Source of the DNA: Myxococcales bacterium
Lineage (GTDB): Bacteria > Myxococcota_A > Polyangia > Polyangiales > Ga0077539
Direction: 5' to 3'
DNA: 41,098 bases
NCBI GenBank assembly: GCA_013298625.1
Contig: JAAFIF010000087.1
Location: 1 to 41,098, forward strand
Both the position numbers and the translations under genes were made by a program. Below, one piece after another: positions 32,046-41,098 of this stretch. The notes under the pieces were generated by a model. It did not search any database, had not been told where the DNA came from, and saw only the letters and a list, made by a program, of their open reading frames with translations. Positions within the stretch are counted from its first letter, which is position 1. Each line of letters opens with the position of its first letter.

Positions 32046-34737
32046 CGCACAGCGCCGCGAGCTCGCGCTCGACCCGCGCGCACAGCCGATCGACGCCCTC
32101 TTGCCCAGCCAACGCGCGCACCACCCGCATCGGCGGCCACTCGATCGTCGGCGGGATCGTCCTCGCCGCCCACGCCCTCCCCGCGTCCATCGGATCCAGC
32201 CACGCAGCCAGCCGCTCGACGTCGAACCGCGTGCGCTCTCGCAGCGCCATCGCCGCGAACAGCGGCCGCATCCGCGCGAGCTGCCTCTCGTCCAGCAACG
32301 GCGCGCCCAGCCACACAAACGCCGTCGTCGCCGCGCGATCGTCGACCTCCAGCAGCGCGTCGACCAGCTCGTCCATCGACCCGAGCGCCTTCACCACGCG
32401 ATAGAACGGCGCGACGAACTCTCGCATCCGCACCTCGCGCATCGCCCGCCCGATCGCGTCACGGTCGCCTGCCGCGCGGTCGATCAACGCCTTGGTCCAG
32501 CGCACCTCGGGGACCTCGCGCTTCGCGTACGAGAGCGCGTCGTATCCGGCCATCGCGTCGGCGAAGAGCGTTGGGGCGCGCTCGGCCACCTGCGCGACGA
32601 GCTCCATCCACGTGGTGACATTCTCTGTCACTCGTGCAAACGACGCGATGATCTCTGCGAGCGTGTCCTCTCGCGCGTGTTTCAACAGCGCGACCAAGGG
32701 CTGCGCGCTGACGGGCCACACCCGCGCGCGCACCAGCGCGTCGAGCGCCGCGGGCAGCGATCGCTCGCCCTCGGGCAGCCCGTTCGACGCGATCACCAGG
32801 GCGTCGTAGTCGCTGGCCGCGAACGCCTCGCGCGTCGCAAACGCCCGCAGCCACGCGGCGCGCTCGGGCAACGGCGCGAGCCACGCAGGGACGGGGCGCT
32901 TTGCGAACGCGCCCGCGAGCGCCGCGCGAACGCGAGGGTGATCACCGACCCGCGCGAGCACCCACGCGAGCAGCGGCTTGTCGTGCTGCGCGGGGCTCGT
33001 GTTGCAGAGGTAGCGACGCACGCACACGCGCGCGAGGCGAGGGTCGCTGCAGTGCGCGGCGAGGGAGAGCAGCGCCTCGGCCCAGCGCGCGGTCATCCCG
33101 TGGCTGTGCCCGTCGAGCGCCGCGCACACGACGGCGTGCTCTTGCTCGGGCGCGACGTGCGCAACGATTTGCTTCAGCAAGAAGCCGTCGTCCGCGAGCC
33201 TCGGCGCGATCGGCGCGAGCGCGCGTCGCAGCGCAGGATCATCGCCCGTGCGCAGACGGGTCAGCGCCATCAGCCACACGCTGCGCGGGTACGGGCCGTT
33301 CGCTTCGGCCCGCGCCGCGATCAGCCGGTCGACAAACGCATCGTCGAAGCCGCGGTACCAGCGCAGCTCTTCGTGCCACGGGACGAACGTCTCGTCGGCG
33401 ACGCGGAGGATCGCTGTGCGCGCGGCGGCGCTTCCCCTGCGCGCGGCCTCGAAGAGCCAGCGAAGCACGAAGCGCACCCCGTACGACGGCGCGTTCTGCG
33501 CCGCGAGCAACGCCGCTCCGACGCGCTCGGCGCACGCCTCGACCCACGGGCCCGTCGCGGGGACCTCTCTGAGCCCGGCGCTGAGCTCCTCCCATGAGCG
33601 CCCTCCCCGCGCGTGCTGCTCGGCCAACGCAGGGAGCGCCGCGACCCCCTTCGCGACCGCCTCCGCGCGCACGTGCGCAGGGACCTCGTCGAGCCAGTAC
33701 CGATCCCCCCACTCGCCCAAGCTGCGCGCGCGCATCGCCTGCGAAAACGCTCGCTCTCTCGCGGTCGTGCGCAGCTGCGTCGCCAGCGCAAACCACGGCA
33801 GACGCGTCGCGTTGACGTTGCCTTCGAGCGTCGAGACCAGGGCGTCCTCGACGCGTTCGAGCGCCTCGGGCGTGGCCGCGCGCCGCACCGCAGACAACGC
33901 CGCAGCGAAGTCCCGCGGGCCGTACGTCCCCTGCGACACGACGGCGCTGGCGCTCGTGTACACCTGCGCGAAGTCGGTCATCGCCGCGTCGAGCTCGCCG
34001 CACTCGATCCGCGCGATCGAGAGCCGCGCGCGCAAGAGGCCCTCGGAGCGGAACATCCGCTCGACCGCGACGTCTCGATCGAGCGCCTCGGACAAGCGCG
34101 CGATCCACGGAGCGCGCGTCGCGGGAGGCTCGAGCAGCGCGCGGTCGCTCAGCCGTCGCAGGGCGTCGAAGCGCGCCGTCTGCTCTCGCGGTTGCTGTAT
34201 CGGGGCCGCGAGCGAGTCGCGCGCGATCGCTTCGTCCGCGGCCCGCAGCGCGGCGGACCGCTGCTCGTCGGTCGTTCGCGCGCAGAGCTCGGCCCACGAA
34301 ATCAAGAGGGGCCTGCGCAGCCCGGCCGGCGCGAGCTCGATCGCGAGGTCGAAGCGGCCTCGACGGTAGAGCTCTTCGAGCACGACCCCGGCGTTGACGA
34401 GGCCCGGGCCGAACGGCGGGCGCAGCAGCGCGCCGAGCGAATCATCGGGCAGGGCGTCCACGAGCGCCTCGACCGCGCCCACGTTGATGTTCTCGAGCGC
34501 GCGAAGCTCTTGCAGCGCGTGCTCGGGCGAGAGCGACCCGCGCAGGACGCGGGCGGCGCGGACCGTGGCGAAGTCCGTGCGCGCGCGCTGCGCGAGCGAC
34601 TGGCGGTCGAGCATGCACTCGCACTCGTCCATCAGCGCTGCGGCCATGGCCTCGCGCGTGGTCGCTTGCGCCAGGGCGCTACGCGCGGCGAGCAAGCGAT
34701 CTTGGACAGCCCCCACGTCACTGCGCTCGACGGTCAT
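32026..34737 (-). CDS. Large helical protein of unknown function
   Basis: The 903-residue protein has no signal peptide or TM segment. It is almost entirely alpha-helical, Ala/Arg/Leu-rich, and consistent with TPR/HEAT-like solenoid repeats. Representative stretches are ALQELRALENINVGAVEALVD, RFDLAIELAPAGLRRPLLI, LLRARLSIARIECGELDAAM and PLVALLKHAREDTLAEIIASF. I see no catalytic motif. It lies 19 bp downstream of the membrane pyrophosphatase gene on the same strand, so both may be transcribed together. Its 3' end overlaps the P450 stop by 20 bp, a convergent overlap. Long frames on the opposite strand are shadows of this gene. Role unknown. Confidence 0.72.
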   Translation of the reverse strand: MTVERSDVGAVQDRLLAARSALAQATTREAMAAALMDECECMLDRQSLAQRARTDFATVRAARVLRGSLSPEHALQELRALENINVGAVEALVDALPDDSLGALLRPPFGPGLVNAGVVLEELYRRGRFDLAIELAPAGLRRPLLISWAELCARTTDEQRSAALRAADEAIARDSLAAPIQQPREQTARFDALRRLSDRALLEPPATRAPWIARLSEALDRDVAVERMFRSEGLLRARLSIARIECGELDAAMTDFAQVYTSASAVVSQGTYGPRDFAAALSAVRRAATPEALERVEDALVSTLEGNVNATRLPWFALATQLRTTARERAFSQAMRARSLGEWGDRYWLDEVPAHVRAEAVAKGVAALPALAEQHARGGRSWEELSAGLREVPATGPWVEACAERVGAALLAAQNAPSYGVRFVLRWLFEAARRGSAAARTAILRVADETFVPWHEELRWYRGFDDAFVDRLIAARAEANGPYPRSVWLMALTRLRTGDDPALRRALAPIAPRLADDGFLLKQIVAHVAPEQEHAVVCAALDGHSHGMTARWAEALLSLAAHCSDPRLARVCVRRYLCNTSPAQHDKPLLAWVLARVGDHPRVRAALAGAFAKRPVPAWLAPLPERAAWLRAFATREAFAASDYDALVIASNGLPEGERSLPAALDALVRARVWPVSAQPLVALLKHAREDTLAEIIASFARVTENVTTWMELVAQVAERAPTLFADAMAGYDALSYAKREVPEVRWTKALIDRAAGDRDAIGRAMREVRMREFVAPFYRVVKALGSMDELVDALLEVDDRAATTAFVWLGAPLLDERQLARMRPLFAAMALRERTRFDVERLAAWLDPMDAGRAWAARTIPPTIEWPPMRVVRALAGQEGVDRLCARVERELAALCARSGGA

Positions 34738-34756
34738 CGAGCGCGAGAGCGTACGA

Positions 34757-36814
34757 TCAAGCGATGAGCGGGGCGATGAGCAGCGAGACGACGCTCATGA
34801 CCTTGATCAAGATGGCGATTCCAGGACCCGAGGTGTCCTTGAATGGGTCGCCCACGGTGTCGCCGACGACGGCGGCCTTGTGCGCGTCCGAGCCCTTCTT
34901 GTGGCCCGGGAGGCCGCCCTTCTCGATGAACTTCTTGGCGTTGTCCCACGCGCCGCCGCCGTTGGCCATGAGCAGCGAGAGGGTGGCGCCGACGGCGAGC
35001 GCTCCGGCGAGGGCGCCGGCGAGCACTTCGGGTCCGAACGCGAAGCCGATGATGACCGGCGAGAGCACGGCGACCGCGCCCGGCATGATCATCTCGCGGA
35101 TGGCCGCGCTGGTCGCGATCTGAACGATGGTCTTCGGGTCGGGCTCGACGCCCTCTTTGCCTTCGAGCAAGCCCGGGATCTCGCGAAACTGGCGGCGGAT
35201 CTCTTCGACGATCGCGCCCGCGGCGCGGCCGACGGCGGTCATCGTGCTGGCGCCCACGACGCAGGGGAGGATCGCGCCGAAGAGCAAGCCCATGAGGACC
35301 TTCGCTTCGGTGAGGACCAACACGAGCGGGGGCAGACCCTTGAGGGCGCGCGCGGCGTTGACCTCCATGTTGAACGCCGCGAAGAGCGCGACGACCGTGA
35401 GCACGGCCGAGCCGATGGCGAAGCCCTTGCCGACGGCGGCGGTGGTGTTGCCGACGGCGTCGAGCTCGTCGGTGATCTCGCGCACTTCGGGCCCGAGTCC
35501 GGCCATCTCGGAGATGCCGCCGCCGTTGTCGGCGATGGGGCCGTAGGCGTCGACGGTCATGACGATGGCCGTTCCGGCGAGCATGCCGACGGCGGCGATG
35601 GCGATGCCGTACAGGCCGAGAAAGTGGTTCGAGATGAAGCCGACGACCACGAGGGTGGCCAGCGGGATCGCGACGCTGTCGAGGCCGACGGCGAGGCCGC
35701 GGATCACGTTGGTTCCCGGGCCCGTGAGGGACGCTTCAGCGATCTGACGGATGGGCTTCGACGAGGTGTAGTAGTCCGTCACGAGGCCGACGATCGCGCC
35801 GCCCATCGCGCCAGCGGCGAGCGTGATGACTGCGCCCACCGAGATCGAGAACATCGGAAGCACAACGAACGCCGCGCCCGTCACGAGAAACGGCGGGATG
35901 ATCAGCGCGAGGCGCAGCACCGTCGCCGGCGGCATGCTGCTCATCATGCGCGTGATGAAGATCCCCAGGATGCTCACCGCCAGGCCGATGGTGGCCAACA
36001 AGATGGGCATCTCGACCGCGAGCAAGCGCAGCGCGCGCTCGTCGGTCACCGTCGGCGCGAGCTTCTGCAGCTGCGTCATCGGGATGGTCATGCCGAGCGC
36101 CATCGCCGACACGATCGCGGCGATGTAGCTCTCGTAGATGTCCGCGCCCATGCCCGCGACGTCGCCGACGTTGTCACCGACGTTGTCCGCGATCACGCCC
36201 GGGTTGCGGGGGTCGTCCTCGGGGATGTTCGCTTCGACCTTGCCGACGATGTCCGCGCCGACGTCCGCGGCCTTGGTGTAGATGCCGCCGCCGATGCGCG
36301 CGAAGAGCGCGATCGAGCTCGCGCCCACCGCGAACGAGTGGATGATCTCTGCGAGGTGCCGGTCGTTGCGAAACGCGAAGTACACGCCGCCCAAGCCGAG
36401 CAGGCCGAGGCCCGCGACGCACAGGCCCATGACCGCGCCGCCGTCGAGCGCCACGACGAGCGCCGCGGCCTTGCCCTTCGCGCGCGCCGCTTCAGCGGTG
36501 CGAACGTTGGCGAACGTGGCGGCCTTCATCCCGAAGAAGCCCGCGAGCAGCGACAAGAACGCGCCCGCCACGAAGGCGAGGCCCGCCATGAGCCCGAGCT
36601 TCCACGCGAGCAGCCCGAAGACGACGACGGTGTACGCCGCCAGCACCTGGTACTGCTTGGTGAGAAAGGCCATCGCGCCCTCGCGGATGTAGCGCGCGAT
36701 CTGCGCCATCCGAGCGTTGCCTTCGGGCTGCGATTTGACTCGAAAATAGAGCGCGAGCGCCACGACTAGGGCGACTCCACCCGTACCCATCGCTTGAACT
36801 TGAAGAGACTGCAC
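34757..36814 (-). CDS. hppA: Membrane-bound pyrophosphatase, K+-dependent type (ion-pumping)
   Basis: This 685-residue polytopic protein (about 15-16 helices) couples PPi hydrolysis to H+ or Na+ pumping across the inner membrane. The signature block AADVGADIVGKVEANIPEDD and the adjacent IADNVGDNVGD... hold the metal-binding acidic residues. A second block DAYGPIADNGGGISEM and a third with DTVGDPFKDTSGP complete the active site. In the stretch GNTTAAVGKGFAIGS, the Ala and Gly at the two subtype positions match K+-dependent enzymes; K+-independent ones have Lys/Thr there. H+ versus Na+ cannot be decided here. The GTG at 36814 begins a short hydrophilic lead; ATG at 36790 is an alternative. Confidence 0.96.
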   Translation of the reverse strand: MQSLQVQAMGTGGVALVVALALYFRVKSQPEGNARMAQIARYIREGAMAFLTKQYQVLAAYTVVVFGLLAWKLGLMAGLAFVAGAFLSLLAGFFGMKAATFANVRTAEAARAKGKAAALVVALDGGAVMGLCVAGLGLLGLGGVYFAFRNDRHLAEIIHSFAVGASSIALFARIGGGIYTKAADVGADIVGKVEANIPEDDPRNPGVIADNVGDNVGDVAGMGADIYESYIAAIVSAMALGMTIPMTQLQKLAPTVTDERALRLLAVEMPILLATIGLAVSILGIFITRMMSSMPPATVLRLALIIPPFLVTGAAFVVLPMFSISVGAVITLAAGAMGGAIVGLVTDYYTSSKPIRQIAEASLTGPGTNVIRGLAVGLDSVAIPLATLVVVGFISNHFLGLYGIAIAAVGMLAGTAIVMTVDAYGPIADNGGGISEMAGLGPEVREITDELDAVGNTTAAVGKGFAIGSAVLTVVALFAAFNMEVNAARALKGLPPLVLVLTEAKVLMGLLFGAILPCVVGASTMTAVGRAAGAIVEEIRRQFREIPGLLEGKEGVEPDPKTIVQIATSAAIREMIMPGAVAVLSPVIIGFAFGPEVLAGALAGALAVGATLSLLMANGGGAWDNAKKFIEKGGLPGHKKGSDAHKAAVVGDTVGDPFKDTSGPGIAILIKVMSVVSLLIAPLIA

Positions 36815-36917
36815 GGTGATGGTTCCTGTTGTTCCTCGAAATCCGGCGCCAGAAACACCGACTCGGCCACGGAGGTCAAGCGTTCTCCCGCTGAGAAGTA
36901 GCGGTGGCAGCGGTTCG

Positions 36918-36933
36918 GGACCCTTCAGGGTCC
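36918..36933. other. Hairpin between the cyclophilin and hppA genes
   Basis: A perfect 6-bp stem (ggaccc at 36918-36923 and gggtcc at 36928-36933, loop ttca) lies in the 204-bp gap between the minus-strand cyclophilin (ends 37019) and hppA (starts 36814). There is no T-run on either side. It could attenuate transcription between the two genes or be chance. The remainder of this gap shows no gene. Confidence 0.3.
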
Positions 36934-37018
36934 ACCCGCACAGCGAGCGCGCCGCGCCCGTCGTCGCACGGCCCCCACCGCGACGACTCAGCCCCCCGTT
37001 TGCGCCGCTTCGGTCAGC

Positions 37019-37513
<495 letters not shown>

Positions 37514-37524
37514 CGTTCGTGAGG

Positions 37525-37530
37525 CTCCTT
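37525..37530 (-). promoter_or_regulatory. Strong Shine-Dalgarno of the cyclophilin gene
   Basis: ctcctt on the plus strand reads AAGGAG on the coding strand, 11 nt before ATG 37513. It is the clearest ribosome-binding site seen in the window and supports the chosen start. Confidence 0.7.
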
Positions 37531-37584
37531 TTCAACCGCGAGTTGGTATCACCCCTCGCGCCCGCCCGCGAGTGCCCTTCGCGC

Positions 37585-38061
37585 TCAGAGCGTCTCGGGC
37601 CAGCAACAGTTGCGGCCCGTTCGGATCGCGCACGCCGCGGCCGGATTGCTCGATCGACACGTGCAGCTCTCTGCGCCGATCGTGCACTGGCAGATCCCCG
37701 TGCGCGAGTCGCACAGGGCCGTCCCGAGCACCGCGGTGCTGCCGATGAAGTTCACCAGGGCGAAGCCGCACTGCTCTTGCGCCGTGTCCGTGCTGCCGCA
37801 GCCGCACACCTGCCGCCCGTCCGTCGATCGCGCGCAGGACTCTTCGCGGTTGGGGTTGTTGCAGGTGCTCCACGCGATGCGGCGCCCGTTGCCGAGCGGC
37901 ATGGTCTGCGGGCACGTGGGCGTCCCGGCCTCTGGAGCCACCACGGCGTCCGGGCGCGAGAGGGCCGCGTCCGAGGCAGGCACGCGCAGCTCCGAGGCGG
38001 CTCCGCACCCGAGCGCCGCCGAAGCCAGCGCGGCGATCATGAGCGATGTTCGGTAGGTCAC
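37585..38061 (-). CDS. Cysteine-rich lipoprotein of unknown function
   Basis: The 158-residue product (GTG 38061; ATG 38040 also possible) has a lipoprotein signal, MIAALASAALGC. The mature part contains 14 further cysteines, many paired as in CGC, CQC, CTC and CC (for example RQVCGCGSTD, GICQCTIGAESCTC, GRNCCWPETL). This predicts a disulfide-stabilised exported domain. No named family is recognised. It lies between the cyclophilin gene and the glycine-rich protein gene, all on the minus strand but separated by 71 bp and 183 bp. Confidence 0.78.
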   Translation of the reverse strand: MTYRTSLMIAALASAALGCGAASELRVPASDAALSRPDAVVAPEAGTPTCPQTMPLGNGRRIAWSTCNNPNREESCARSTDGRQVCGCGSTDTAQEQCGFALVNFIGSTAVLGTALCDSRTGICQCTIGAESCTCRSSNPAAACAIRTGRNCCWPETL

Positions 38062-38114
38062 GGCTCGCGATCATGCACGAGCCAACGGCCCGCTGGCGAA
38101 CGAGAGCGCGCGAG

Positions 38115-38167
38115 CCCACCCGGTGGGGGGCCGGGGTGCCAACACCGTTGCCTGGCCCACTGGGTGG
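38115..38167. terminator. Terminator-like inverted repeat downstream of the glycine-rich gene
   Basis: cccacccggtggg (38115-38127, followed by ggggcc) is inverted at 38154-38167 (ggcccactgggtgg), with one mismatch and a small bulge. The enclosed loop holds a smaller ggtg/cacc stem around ccaa. It lies in the 183-bp gap after the minus-strand gene ending at 38245. Position fits a terminator for that gene; no T-run is seen. Confidence 0.4.
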
Positions 38168-38244
38168 GGTCGGCAGCGGCGCAAACCGCGTCGAGGGGGA
38201 GCACCGCCTGGGGTCCGAGGGCGATGGTCGACCGAGTTCGTGAA

Positions 38245-41098
38245 TTATTGAACACCGTCCCCGAAGCGCGCGCCCTCGGCGAACGCCCGCACCTCTTCGC
38301 TGCGGACCTCTTCGGCCTTTGTCGAGAGCGCATCGAACGCCGCATCGCACAAGAGCTCGCCCTTCGCCTCGCGCGCCAGCGTGACAAACGCAGCAGCGTC
38401 GCCCTCGCGCTTCGCCTCGCGCTCGAGCGCCGCGTCGAAGGACTCTCCGTCGAGCACGCGCTCGTCGAGCTTGAGTCGGTCGCGGGCGTCCGCGCGCTTT
38501 CGTGAGCCAAAACGCTGGTCGAGCCGGTCACGGATCAGCGCGAGGCCCTCGGCGTCCACCCGCGCTTCGGCGCGCAGCGCCTTCCACCGCGCCTCGACCG
38601 CGCGACGGCGCTCTTTGATCGCGCGGTTGAAGGCCTGCTGTGAGTCATCGCTGTCGGTCCGGCGCTCGATGATCGACCGACGCACCCGCAGCAGCAGCGC
38701 GCGCAACGCAGGTCCGCGGCGCAGGCCCCACGCGCCAGGGAGCCACTCCCACCAGCGCGAGCCCGCGCTCGCGAGCAGCTCGAGCCACGCGCACAGCTCG
38801 ATCAAGCGCTTGCCCTCGTCCGAGTCGATCGTCGCTACGCCCTGGGTCTGACTCGCTTCGAGCGCGGCGAGCGCGGGCATCTGCGCGAAGAGCTCGCTCG
38901 TGCTCGAGCCGGATTTCCACCCCGCGGCGCCGACGCTCGCGAGCTCGTAGCAGAGGTCGTCGACCAGCGCGGCCACCAGCGCGTCGGCCACGCCGCCGTC
39001 CACCGCGGCGCCGCGCTCTGCGAACGGGATCGCACACGTTTTCAAGACACCCAGCTTCTTGTCGAACGGAAGCGCCGCCAACACCGCCGCCAACGTCGCG
39101 TCCTCGTTGACCGTCAGCGGGCTGTGCGCGGACAGCTCGTTGATCGAGACCTCGCTCACCGTCGGCGTCGACGCCGCGAGCGCTCGGGCCTCCTCGAGCG
39201 TGCCGAGCTTCATCTTTCGAACCCACAGGACCTTCTCTTCGACCGAGGGAGCGAAGCGCTGGATCACCACGGCGCGCTCTGTGGGCTTGGACGCGACGTT
39301 CTTCGCGCTGCGCGCGCGGGCCTCGGCGACGAGCTCGGCGCGGTCGGGCTCGCTCCAAGGCCACCAGTACCACTTCGTCACGGCCTCGCGCGCCTCGGGC
39401 GCCTTCGCTTCGACGAGGTGCGCGCCGAGGACGCTCGCGTCGCCGACGTACAGCGTCGCGCAACGGGCGGCCAGCGCGTGGGCTTGCGCGTTGGTGACGA
39501 GCTCGCTCGCCCTGCTGTCGCCGCCTGGGCCGTCCATCGCGTAGTCGAGGACCACGGCGAGCGAGAAGCGGGCGTCTGCGCCGAGGACGTGCATTCCGCC
39601 TTCGAGCGAGGCGTCCCAGAGCGTGTGCGTCAGCGAGAGCTCGTCGCACAACCGTTGCCACGCGGCGAGCTCTTCGCGATCGGTGCGGTTGTTGACCACC
39701 AACAGCACGTCCGCCCCCTGCCGCGCGAAGGGGACGCCCACGCGGATCACCAGGTCCCTCAGGTGCACGGGGCGCGCGTTGCGCGGGTCGCTCAGGTACG
39801 CGAGCTCGGCGGACAGGACGAAGCGCGCGCTCGTGTACGGCCGCGCGTCCGGGGCGACGGCGACGACGAGCTCGAAGTCCGTGTGCGACCGAGGATCGAT
39901 GCGCTCGACCACGTGGTGCCAGCCGACGTCGAGCCTCGCGCGACGACCGTCGCCGTCCACCGTGACGACCTCGCCGTCGGTGAGCTCTCCGCCCGAGAGC
40001 CTCCAGCGAACGCCGAGCTCGCGGCCTCCCTCGGACCCGCGTCCGAGCGCGGCCAGCGCGATGTTGCTCAGTCGAAAGCGCACGCGCGTCGCCTGCCCTT
40101 GCGCCAGCGAGTACAGCGACTCGACCGCAGACACCTCCGCGGGAAACTGCACCACGATCTGCCCCGTCTTCGCGTCGAGCGTCGACTCGAACGCGCCGAA
40201 CCTGCGGTTGGCGTCGGGCAGCGCGCAGAACAAATGAATCGTCTCGGACTCGGCCAGCGGCGCGCCCGGCGCGGGCGGCGCGTGCCCCTGCAGCGACAGC
40301 GAGAGCGACTCGGACTCGAATACGTGTGTCTCTCCTGGCGCGAGCGCGCGAGGCAGCGTGAGCAGCTGCGTCTCGTCCGCGTCGACCCAGCCCTGCTCGA
40401 TCACGCCGATCACCACGTCGTGGTGCGCGGGCGTGGGCATCGCGCCGACGTTCTTCACGGCGATGCGCGAGACCGTGACCTTCTCTTCGGGCTCGTACAC
40501 GCCGTCGCGGTTCTCGTTATCGTGCTGAAATCCCACGACGTTGAGCTCGTAGCGATCGGGGTAGCGACGCACGCCGCCGCCCTCGCCCTCGACCTCGATG
40601 ACGTACGAGCCCGCGCGACCGCTCGACCCTGCGCGCAGCCGCGCCGAGCCGCTCGGGCCCGACGAGCCCGGCGAGCCGTCGGAGCCCCCAGAGTTGCTGT
40701 GATGCGTCGTGCGCGTCTGCGAGTTGCCCTGCGAGTCCGTGTAGTGCTCGGTCTCGGTCCACGAGTACGAGCTTCCGCCGCTGCCACCGGGGCCGCCGCT
40801 GCCGCCAGCGCCGTTGGAGCCGATGCGACCGCCAGGGCCCCCGAAGCACTCGCGCGTCACGAGCAGCGCGAGGTGCGTGTCGCGCTCGTGCATGCGCAGG
40901 ACGATCGGGCCGCCGTCGCCGCCGGTGGCGCCGCTCGTTCCGTTGCCGCCAGCGCCGCCGTCGCCGCCGCGACCGCCGTCGCCGCCAGAGCTGTATCGCG
41001 TGGCGTCGCGTCCTGCGCTGCCGCGGCCGCCGTCGCCGCCGCGCCCGCCGCGCCCGCCGTTGCCGCCGGCGCCGCCATTCGCGACGAGCTCGATTTCA
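38245..41098 (-). CDS. Glycine-rich, collagen-like family protein (5' end outside the window)
   Basis: The reading frame is open from the stop at 38245 to the window edge (about 950 residues), so the N-terminus is missing. An internal ATG at 40893 is not the start, because the glycine-rich reading continues upstream (GGAGGNGGRGGRGGDGG...). The first roughly 130 visible residues are Gly/Ser/Asn-rich GGxGG repeats broken by structured patches (DATRYSSGGDG, DTHLALLVTRECFGG, SYSWTETEHYTDSQG). A beta-domain follows with DRYELNVVGFQHDNENRDGVYEPEEKV (split across two patches), then an alpha/beta region (ADVLLVVNNRTDREELAAW). The C-terminal 350 residues or so are charged and helical. The layout matches my memory of an uncharacterised glycine-rich family (possibly DUF7932). 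Surface or extracellular location is possible, but a signal would be in the missing part. Confidence 0.78.
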   Translation of the reverse strand, partial: EIELVANGGAGGNGGRGGRGGDGGRGSAGRDATRYSSGGDGGRGGDGGAGGNGTSGATGGDGGPIVLRMHERDTHLALLVTRECFGGPGGRIGSNGAGGSGGPGGSGGSSYSWTETEHYTDSQGNSQTRTTHHSNSGGSDGSPGSSGPSGSARLRAGSSGRAGSYVIEVEGEGGGVRRYPDRYELNVVGFQHDNENRDGVYEPEEKVTVSRIAVKNVGAMPTPAHHDVVIGVIEQGWVDADETQLLTLPRALAPGETHVFESESLSLSLQGHAPPAPGAPLAESETIHLFCALPDANRRFGAFESTLDAKTGQIVVQFPAEVSAVESLYSLAQGQATRVRFRLSNIALAALGRGSEGGRELGVRWRLSGGELTDGEVVTVDGDGRRARLDVGWHHVVERIDPRSHTDFELVVAVAPDARPYTSARFVLSAELAYLSDPRNARPVHLRDLVIRVGVPFARQGADVLLVVNNRTDREELAAWQRLCDELSLTHTLWDASLEGGMHVLGADARFSLAVVLDYAMDGPGGDSRASELVTNAQAHALAARCATLYVGDASVLGAHLVEAKAPEAREAVTKWYWWPWSEPDRAELVAEARARSAKNVASKPTERAVVIQRFAPSVEEKVLWVRKMKLGTLEEARALAASTPTVSEVSINELSAHSPLTVNEDATLAAVLAALPFDKKLGVLKTCAIPFAERGAAVDGGVADALVAALVDDLCYELASVGAAGWKSGSSTSELFAQMPALAALEASQTQGVATIDSDEGKRLIELCAWLELLASAGSRWWEWLPGAWGLRRGPALRALLLRVRRSIIERRTDSDDSQQAFNRAIKERRRAVEARWKALRAEARVDAEGLALIRDRLDQRFGSRKRADARDRLKLDERVLDGESFDAALEREAKREGDAAAFVTLAREAKGELLCDAAFDALSTKAEEVRSEEVRAFAEGARFGDGVQ

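Noticed and set aside
34394..36769. Long plus-strand frame of about 791 codons rich in Asp, Glu, His and Arg
   Set aside because: It lies opposite hppA, whose active-site motifs are intact. The composition is a mirror of the membrane protein, with no recognisable domain.
38245..40893. Taking ATG 40893 as the start of the glycine-rich protein
   Set aside because: The frame stays open to the window edge and the same GGxGG pattern continues upstream, so the ATG is internal.

Overview
The window is very GC-rich, uses GTG starts freely and is densely packed with genes. Its exported-protein repertoire (short lipoproteins with a Cys after the signal, a VWA lipoprotein, an RCC1 propeller, PEGA/TPR proteins), the eukaryote-like Ser/Thr kinases and the eukaryote-like cyclophilin point to a myxobacterium (Myxococcota, most likely Polyangiales, Sandaracinaceae-like). 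That placement is inference from gene content; no rRNA or other phylogenetic marker is present. I see no tRNA, rRNA, CRISPR array, transposase or phage gene. Most of the window looks chromosomal, with accessory character at the left edge (palindromic repeats plus an orphan CdiI-like immunity gene) and right edge (a glycine-rich giant protein cut by the window end).

Layout. 1-662: repeat-rich DNA with a 245-bp palindromic cluster. 663-1145: CdiI-like immunity protein. 1167-4741: a large Omp85/BamA-like outer-membrane protein diverging from a HIT hydrolase. 4776-8790, minus strand: two transmembrane Ser/Thr kinases and a TPR/PEGA membrane protein, a probable signalling cluster. 8932-10779: seven-bladed RCC1-type exported protein. 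10810-17153, minus strand: five-gene run (Old Yellow Enzyme, GMC oxidoreductase, PhoD-like phosphatase, M61 peptidase with PDZ, acyl-CoA thioesterase); the last four are joined by three identical 4-bp stop/start overlaps read as GTGA, so they are probably one translationally coupled operon. 17178-19214: VWA lipoprotein. 19307-21096, plus strand: DUF2141 protein, a lipoprotein and a zinc-ribbon/lipobox protein. 21140-21356: an intergenic inverted repeat enclosing a chain of hairpins between convergent genes. 21368-23386: DUF4139/MuiA-like lipoprotein.

23527-27799, plus strand: a two-TM protein with two RCK/TrkA-N domains but no K+ filter, rapZ, an unrecognised cytosolic protein, and a coupled lipoprotein/barrel-like pair. 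27811-28920: MoxR-like AAA ATPase without a neighbouring VWA partner. 28954-32045, plus strand: POT peptide transporter followed by a cytochrome P450. 32026-36814, minus strand: an unrecognised 903-residue helical protein downstream of a K+-dependent-type membrane pyrophosphatase. 37019-38061: eukaryote-type cyclophilin and a Cys-rich lipoprotein. 38245 to the window end: a glycine-rich, collagen-like family protein, incomplete at its N terminus.

The least explained items are the hairpin array at 21140-21356, the palindromic cluster at 76-320 beside an immunity gene with no visible toxin, the filterless RCK protein, the zinc-ribbon/lipobox hybrid, and the glycine-rich protein at the right edge. 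I cannot show that any of them is a new system from sequence alone.
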